Shown here: positions 58,946 through 64,000 of the stretch, piece after piece
Layout: every line of letters begins with the position of its first letter
How positions within the stretch are numbered: position 1 is the first letter of the stretch
Assembly (NCBI GenBank): GCA_964459325.1
Contig: CAYWKU010000001.1
Coordinates: forward strand, 180,095-244,094
Direction: 5' to 3'
DNA: 64,000 nucleotides
Source: CAYWKU01 sp964459325
Lineage (GTDB): Bacteria > RBG-13-61-14 > CAYWKU01
Made by a program: the position numbers and the translations under genes
Notes under the pieces: model-generated
What the model was told of the DNA's origin: nothing
What the model saw: only the letters and a program-made list of their open reading frames with translations
The model's database searches: none

Positions 58946-60472
58946 TCAGCTTGCCGGAAACGAACCGTGCTGCTGTCTTAGTTTCCTTTTGAGAACTTTT
59001 CCTAGGGGATTTTTGGGAAGCATGGGGGAGATGATAACATTTTTGGGCCGCTGAAACTTCGCCAGTTTTCCTTCGCAGAACTCCAGCACCATTTCCTCGG
59101 TCAGGTCGGCTTTGGGTTTGGGTACCACCACGGCCATGACCTCTTCGCCGTAAACCTCGTCGTAGCGGCCGAAAACGCTGGCCTCGGCGATGTCGGGATG
59201 CTCGATGAGCACCTTTTCGATGTCCTGTGGAAAGATGTTTTCCCCGCCACGGATTATGATGTCCTTGATTCGCTCGGTAAGGTACAGGTATCCGTCTTCG
59301 TCTATGTATCCGGCATCTCCGGTGTGTAGCCATCCGTTTATAACGGTTTCGCGGGTAAGCTCCTGCTCCTTGAAGTACCCCTTCATCATGTTGGGGCCGC
59401 GGACGCAGATTTCCCCTTTTCTTCCGGTCGGGAGAGGCCTGTTCCGGAGGTCCCTTATTTCCACCTCCACTCCCGGCAGGGGTTGCCCCACGCTGCCCGC
59501 TTTATATGGAGCGGTGGGACGGTTCAGCGCCACCGCCGGGCCGGCTTCGGTAAGTCCGTAACCTTCCAGCACTTTTCCGCCGAAAGCCGCCTCGAACTGG
59601 TAAAGTATGTCTACCGGAAGGTGCGCCGCGGCGCAAACCCACCTTGTCATGGAGCGGGTGTCGTAATCGGCCCGATAAGGCAATTTGAGAATCTGGATAA
59701 GCATGGTGGGTACCATGCAGGAGGTGGTAACGCCGTGCTGCTCGATGAGCGAAAGCGCCTCCTCCGGCTGAAACCAGCTCATCATGACCGTCCGCGAGCC
59801 GTACAGGTAGCCGCTGAGCATGGTCATTATGCCGTATGCGTGGTAAAGCGGCAGCGCCTGAAGGCTTACCTCGCCGCTCTCCAGCCTCAGGGCCGAAACG
59901 CTGGCTTCGGCGTTGGATATGACATTTGAATGAGTCAGCATGACCCCGCGCGGGCTGCCGGTGGTGCCGGCGGTATACAGGAGCAGGGCGACATCGTCCT
60001 CCCCGGTTTGCTCCGCCTCTATATTATCCTGAGAGGTTTCGAGCAGAGAAGGAAAGCTCGTGACTTCCTCTTCCTCGCCGGTGGGGTCGGTAATTATGAT
60101 ATGTTTTATCTGTGGGGCTTTGCTTCCGGCTTCTATTACCTTGTTCAGCCAGAGACGCTGGGTAATGATTATTTCGGCTTCGCAGTGAGCCAGTATGGCG
60201 CCGATTTCCGCGGGCATGAGCAGGAATTGCACGGGAGTGGCCCATGCGCCCAGGAGGCCGCAGGCGTTGAAGGTGATTACGGCCTCGGGGCAGTTGCCCA
60301 GCACAATGGCTACCCGGTCATCTCTTTTTACCCCCAACTCTTTAAGTGATTTTGCCAGCCGCCGGGAGGCGTCCATAAGGGCGGTGTTTGTCCAGGTCTG
60401 CCCTCTCCAGGCGAGAAGGGGGTATTCCCCGTACTCGTCTATGTTGTTTACAGCCAGGTCGACGATGTTCAT
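58946..60472 (-). CDS. Acyl-CoA synthetase (AMP-forming, long-chain fatty-acid ligase type)
   Basis: A 508-residue adenylating enzyme from the ATG at 60472 (MNIVDLAVNNIDEYG), because GGAG precedes it and the family normally begins this way; an in-frame ATG at 60529 is further out. LLLYTAGTTGSPRGVMLTH is the P-loop, GYGLTEAGPAVALN the adenylate motif, and YLTERIKDIIIRGGENIFP and the final GKVLKRKLR supply the hinge and catalytic Lys region. Activates fatty acids as acyl-CoA; the likely source of acyl groups for the lipid genes behind it. Confidence 0.92.
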   Translation of the reverse strand: MNIVDLAVNNIDEYGEYPLLAWRGQTWTNTALMDASRRLAKSLKELGVKRDDRVAIVLGNCPEAVITFNACGLLGAWATPVQFLLMPAEIGAILAHCEAEIIITQRLWLNKVIEAGSKAPQIKHIIITDPTGEEEEVTSFPSLLETSQDNIEAEQTGEDDVALLLYTAGTTGSPRGVMLTHSNVISNAEASVSALRLESGEVSLQALPLYHAYGIMTMLSGYLYGSRTVMMSWFQPEEALSLIEQHGVTTSCMVPTMLIQILKLPYRADYDTRSMTRWVCAAAHLPVDILYQFEAAFGGKVLEGYGLTEAGPAVALNRPTAPYKAGSVGQPLPGVEVEIRDLRNRPLPTGRKGEICVRGPNMMKGYFKEQELTRETVINGWLHTGDAGYIDEDGYLYLTERIKDIIIRGGENIFPQDIEKVLIEHPDIAEASVFGRYDEVYGEEVMAVVVPKPKADLTEEMVLEFCEGKLAKFQRPKNVIISPMLPKNPLGKVLKRKLRQQHGSFPAS

Positions 60473-60673
60473 AAGCCTGCTCCCACTTCCGTAAAAAGCG
60501 TCAATCTCCCCTCTTCGGGGGAAATCCATACTTCTAGATAGTTAAGACATTACATCCGTTTTTTCAAGTGACGAGCCAAATCGGTTCGCCGGGAGGCTCG
60601 GAAGTTGTGGGGGGCTTGCTGTGGCGGCAAAGTTGGGGGAGTATCGGGACTGGTATCGAAAGGAGGCGGAAAA

Positions 60674-62122
60674 ATGAGCGAAGGAGGCATGAACAGGAGA
60701 AACGCGATAAGAACCATAACCGGCGGGGTCGCCGCGGGGGCGCTGTTCCCGGTGCTAGGCGCGAAAGCTGCGGACACCCGGCCCAATATCGTGTTCATAC
60801 TCACCGACGACCACCGCTACGACGCCTTCGGATTCATGGACAAGCCGTGGCTTAAAACCCCTGCCATGGACAGCTTGGCCGCCGACGGCGTTCAATTCGT
60901 CAATTCCTTCGTCACAACATCGCTGTGCAGTCCCAGCCGGGCGAGCTTTCTTACCGGACAATATGCTCGCTGCCACGGGGTGAAGAATAATGCAACACCG
61001 TGGAGAGACAGCAACGTAACCTTCCTGGAAATGTTACACGCAAGGGGATACCAGAGCGCCTTCATCGGCAAGTGGCACATGCCGGGAGGGCATATACCGG
61101 ACCTGACGGCTCAGGGCAAGGTTGACAGGATGGTGTCCTTTTCCTACATGACCGGGCAGGGGCGCTACTACGATTGCCCCTTGATAGTGGACGGCGAAAA
61201 AGTAAAAAAGGACGGCTATCTCACCGACATCCTCACCGATTACGCGCTCGATTTTCTGGACTCCACCGACCGTAAGTCCCCGTTTTGCCTGTTTCTTTCG
61301 CATAAAGCCGTGCACGCCTCCTTCAAACCCCCGAGGCGCTACCGGGGCGCACTGAGGAACGCTCCGCTGGCGGAAAGGGAGGAGAACGAGAAAAACCTCC
61401 CCCAGGGGCTTACCAACTACTCTCAAGTCCTCGAATTCCACGAAAATCAGCAGGGTTACTATGAGGCGCTGATGGCCGTGGACGACAGCGTGGGGGAGGT
61501 GCTCGAATGGCTGGAGACCAGGGGTCTGGCGGAAAACACTATCGTGGTATACACCGGCGACAACGGCTACTTCTGGGGCGAGCACGGACTGATAGACAAG
61601 AGATACGCTTACGAGGAAGGCATGCGCGTGCCGCTGCTGGCGCGTTATCCGCGCCTGATGCCCGGGGATGAGACTGTTGACGAGATGGTGCTGAATATAG
61701 ACCTTGCGCCAACCTTGCTGGAAGCGGCAGGTATCGGGAGGCCGGCATTCATGCAGGGCAGAAGCTACCTGCCATTGGCTGTGGGCAGGAAGACGCCGTG
61801 GCGGGATTCGTTTTTGTACGAATATTTCTGGGACCCCATCCAGGCGCCCCTTTTGAAGGGGCTGAGCGACGACAGGGATTCGTTTATCGAAAGGCAGGTC
61901 AGCAAGCTGGGGTTCCCCCATCCGCCCATCAGGGCCGTGAGGACCGAAAACTGGAAATATATCACTTACCTCGACGAGAATTTCTCCGATGAGCTCTACA
62001 ACCTTTCCGAAGACCCGCGCGAGAGGAACGACTTGAGCGGGAAAGCTTCCATGAGGGATAAGAAGGAGCGGTTGCGGAAGGAGCTGGAGCGGTTGGAGAG
62101 AAAGGTTTCCGCCTGCGGATAG
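60674..62122 (+). CDS. Tat-exported type I sulfatase
   Basis: A 483-residue enzyme from the ATG at 60674 (AGGAGG at 60661-60666). MNRRNAIRTITGG is a twin-arginine signal with R8-R9. The active-site motif is CSPSR at 85-89, whose Cys becomes formylglycine; D45-D46 (LTDDHR) bind calcium, and FIGKWHMPGG supplies the Lys/His ligands. YTGDNGYFWGEHGLIDKR is the later metal motif. Substrate class (carbohydrate or aryl sulphate) is not obvious. No anaerobic or FGE-type maturase is encoded in the window. Confidence 0.93.
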   Translation: MSEGGMNRRNAIRTITGGVAAGALFPVLGAKAADTRPNIVFILTDDHRYDAFGFMDKPWLKTPAMDSLAADGVQFVNSFVTTSLCSPSRASFLTGQYARCHGVKNNATPWRDSNVTFLEMLHARGYQSAFIGKWHMPGGHIPDLTAQGKVDRMVSFSYMTGQGRYYDCPLIVDGEKVKKDGYLTDILTDYALDFLDSTDRKSPFCLFLSHKAVHASFKPPRRYRGALRNAPLAEREENEKNLPQGLTNYSQVLEFHENQQGYYEALMAVDDSVGEVLEWLETRGLAENTIVVYTGDNGYFWGEHGLIDKRYAYEEGMRVPLLARYPRLMPGDETVDEMVLNIDLAPTLLEAAGIGRPAFMQGRSYLPLAVGRKTPWRDSFLYEYFWDPIQAPLLKGLSDDRDSFIERQVSKLGFPHPPIRAVRTENWKYITYLDENFSDELYNLSEDPRERNDLSGKASMRDKKERLRKELERLERKVSACG

Positions 62123-62142
62123 TTATCGTGTTTAGTCGGGGA

Positions 62143-62390
62143 TGGTAGGCTTGACACTCTTGTCGTGCGTTTCCTTTGGCATGGTAGGTGCGGCACTCCT
62201 GCCGCGCGTTCCACGGTTTCCCTCAGCATGCCCGACAAGAGTGTCGGGCCTACAATGCAGGAGGGTGGCACCGATAGCTGTGCTATCGGTGTGGGAGGTC
62301 CTTCAGGGCACTGATAGCAAAGCTATCAGTGGCACCCGGAACAACACCTTGGAACGCGCGACAAGAGTGTCGGGCCTGCCATGACGGATA
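62143..62390. repeat. Cluster of six co-varying hairpins in inverted arrangement
   Basis: Forward units GACA-CTCT-TGTC (62153-62164) and GCGGCA-CTCC-TGCCGC (62190-62205); central hairpins CACCGATAGC/GCTATCGGTG (62269-62291) and CACTGATAGC/GCTATCAGTG (62309-62331); reverse units CCCGACA-AGAG-TGTCGGG (62231-62248) and CGACA-AGAG-TGTCG (62359-62372). Both hairpin families show paired base changes. Confidence 0.8.
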
Positions 62391-62397
62391 GGAGAGG

Positions 62398-64000
62398 TTA
62401 TTCATCGAGGATTTCCCGTATCTTGCGCGCCAGACTTTCGGGAGTGAACGGTTTTTGAAGGAAGCCGACGTCCTCGTCGAGTATACCGTTTTTAAACACG
62501 CTCTCGTCGGCATAGCCGGAGGTGTAGAGGACTTTCAAATCGTTAATGCGCTTTGAAAGGGCGGAAGCCAGCTCCCTGCCGTTCATCCCGGGCATTACCA
62601 CGTCGGTTAAGAGCAGTTCGATGTCGGTGTTGTTTTTTTCGCACATTTCCAGGGCTTGTGCGCCGTTTTGTGCTTCCATGACGTTGTACCCGAGAGAGTC
62701 GAGTATTCTCTTGGTTATGCTTCTCACGTTATCGTCATCTTCCACCAGCAGTATGGTTTCGTGACCGTAGAGTTTTTCATCGGATATTTCCTTTTCCTCT
62801 TCCAGGCGGAATACTTCGCCTTCGGCGAGGGGCAGATATATTTTGAAAGTGGTTCCGCTGCCGGGTTCGCTGTATGCCCATATATTTCCGCCGCTCTGCT
62901 TGATTATTCCATAGACGGTGGCCAGCCCCAGGCCGGTGCCTTTGCTCTTATCCTTTGTTGTGAAGAACGGCTCGAAAACCCGGTTGAGGGTTTCGGAGTC
63001 CATTCCCTCGCCGGTGTCCGTAATCGCCATCATCACGTAATGGCCCGATTTGACGCTGACGTGAGCTTGTGCGTATTCTTCGTCCAGGTATACGTCTTTC
63101 GTTTCGATAATAAGCCTTCCCCCGTCGGGCATGGCGTCGCGGGCGTTTACGACGAAGTTCACTATGACCTGCTCGAGCTGACCGACATCGGCTTTTACTT
63201 TGCTCAAATCGTCGGCCAGATGTGTCTCCAGCTCGATGTCCTCGCCGATGACGCGGCGGAGCATTTTTTCCAAGTTGAGTATGACTTCGTTCAGGTCAAG
63301 CACTTTCATTTCCAGGATTTGCTTGCGCCCGAAGGCCAGTAGCTGGCGGGTGAGATTGACGCACCTTTGCCCCGCCTCGTTGATTTCCAGCATGTCTTCG
63401 TGCAGGGGATTGGAAGGGTCAAGCTCCTTGAGCAGCATCTCGCTTATGCTCATTATCGGCACCAGGTTGTTGTTGAAGTCGTGGGCGACGCCGCCGGCCA
63501 GTCTTCCTATTGATTCCATTCTCTGGGCCATGTTAAGTTTTTCCTGGAGTTCCTTTCGCTCGGTAATATCCTGAAACGTTCCTTTCAGTTTGATTACTTT
63601 TCCGTTGAATTTCACCGGCTGCCCGATTGCGCGGGTCCATAGATTACGACCTGTAGCGCTGGTGAAACGAAGCTCGAGGTCGTAAGGCTCCCCTTTTTCT
63701 ATAGCACATTTGATAGCTTCTTCCAGGAGGTACCTGTCCGGCTCGTCGAAGAAGAGTATCGCCCGGGACAACTCCAGGTGTTCCCCTTCGGGAACCTCGT
63801 GGATTCGGTGAGTCTCGCGGGTCCAGTGGACAACCTTTGTATCCGCGTCGAGTTCCCAACCGCCCACCCGCGCCATTTCGCTGACGTCGTTGAGCAGCTT
63901 CTCGTTTTCGCGAAGGGCCTGTTCGGCGCACTTCTGTTCGGTGATGTCCCGGCCGATGGCTATGGAGCCGTTGGGGTTGCCTTCGGGGTCGTATAACGCT
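62398..64000 (-). CDS. Hybrid sensor histidine kinase (PAS, HisKA-HATPase, receiver; N-terminus cut by window edge)
   Basis: The frame stays open from 62398 to the window edge, so the N-terminus is missing; the ATG at 63876 is internal, because upstream codons read a PAS/PAC end (GNPNGSIAIGRDIT). Within the window there is a second PAS (about 140 residues, ending LKGTFQDITERKELQ), the H-box GGVAHDFNNNLVPIMS, the N, G1 and G2 boxes (NFVVNARDAMPDGG, DTGEGMD, GTGLGLATVYGIIKQSGG) and a C-terminal receiver with LLTDVVMPGMNG and FLQKPF. A membrane signal is not visible. Target pathway unknown. Confidence 0.93.
   Translation of the reverse strand, partial: ALYDPEGNPNGSIAIGRDITEQKCAEQALRENEKLLNDVSEMARVGGWELDADTKVVHWTRETHRIHEVPEGEHLELSRAILFFDEPDRYLLEEAIKCAIEKGEPYDLELRFTSATGRNLWTRAIGQPVKFNGKVIKLKGTFQDITERKELQEKLNMAQRMESIGRLAGGVAHDFNNNLVPIMSISEMLLKELDPSNPLHEDMLEINEAGQRCVNLTRQLLAFGRKQILEMKVLDLNEVILNLEKMLRRVIGEDIELETHLADDLSKVKADVGQLEQVIVNFVVNARDAMPDGGRLIIETKDVYLDEEYAQAHVSVKSGHYVMMAITDTGEGMDSETLNRVFEPFFTTKDKSKGTGLGLATVYGIIKQSGGNIWAYSEPGSGTTFKIYLPLAEGEVFRLEEEKEISDEKLYGHETILLVEDDDNVRSITKRILDSLGYNVMEAQNGAQALEMCEKNNTDIELLLTDVVMPGMNGRELASALSKRINDLKVLYTSGYADESVFKNGILDEDVGFLQKPFTPESLARKIREILDE

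Noticed and set aside
61034..61921. 295-codon open frame on the minus strand
   Set aside because: Antisense to the sulfatase, whose CSPSR and metal motifs fix the reading frame.
62143..62390. CRISPR array
   Set aside because: Repeats are hairpins of different sequence, in both orientations, with irregular spacing and no unique spacers; no cas gene is present.

Overview
The window is a piece of a bacterial chromosome with moderately high GC, densely packed genes and few gaps. The gene content is that of a Gram-negative with a Desulfobacterota/Myxococcota flavour: exported lipoproteins and an outer-membrane barrel, PilZ domains, a DUF3786 iron-sulphur protein, a bacterial NrpR homologue, an FMN-binding glutamate-synthase-like protein, and the gene set serine-pyruvate aminotransferase / serA / purA. 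I see no rRNA, insertion sequence, prophage or CRISPR array. The lineage cannot be fixed from the sequence alone; an uncultured candidate phylum is possible. One tRNA (Lys, UUU) is present, with a near-consensus promoter.

Layout. 1-6.9 kb: a truncated TetR regulator, a methyltransferase, a hairpin array, an exported metzincin with its secreted partner, a DUF3786 protein, and a GspE-N/DUF4124 pair. 7-12.7 kb: an SfsA-DUF123 fusion, tRNA-Lys, and the serine/purine operon. 12.9-21.2 kb: a flippase-like membrane protein, an M19 dipeptidase, a large exported M15 protein with two degenerate L,D-transpeptidase-like domains, a glycosyltransferase-TPR protein, a degenerate cyclase-like protein and a membrane hydrolase. 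21.1-24.6 kb: mtnA, then an AT-richer exported trio (barrel, CsgG-like, lipoprotein). 24.6-30 kb: a macrodomain protein, GH38 alpha-mannosidase and a B12-binding radical SAM protein. 30-37.5 kb: an envelope lipoprotein-sorting-like protein, methyltransferase, rhomboid, NCS2 permease, PilZ and receiver-PilZ proteins, sirtuin and a HAD hydrolase. 37.5-45.7 kb: a Tat-exported DUF362 protein, a membrane spermidine-synthase-like protein, a second glycosyltransferase, a thioesterase, ilvD and a nitroreductase. 45.7-51.3 kb: a divergent nitrogen-control locus (glutamate-synthase-like / nrpR) and two DUF364-type paralogues around a YhhN-like membrane protein. 51.4-64 kb: a PLD-VTT fusion, a proVWX-type osmoprotectant ABC transporter, a lipid operon (acyl-CoA ligase, DAG kinase, possible Tam41-like CDP-DAG synthase), a sulfatase, a hairpin cluster and a truncated hybrid histidine kinase.

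Most noteworthy: (1) the glutamate-synthase/nrpR spacer carries an array of TTGCCGG half-sites placed on recognisable promoters, and nrpR appears to be leaderless; (2) several other genes lacking a Shine-Dalgarno also have a -10 box 7-9 nt before the start codon; (3) a compact DAG-kinase plus Tam41-like module; (4) dispersed hairpin families whose paired arms co-vary between copies, mostly arranged as inverted pairs; (5) an exported protein in which two L,D-transpeptidase-like domains have lost the catalytic cysteine; (6) a metzincin with an aspartate in place of the third zinc histidine. None of these was tested by database search; all come from reading the sequence.
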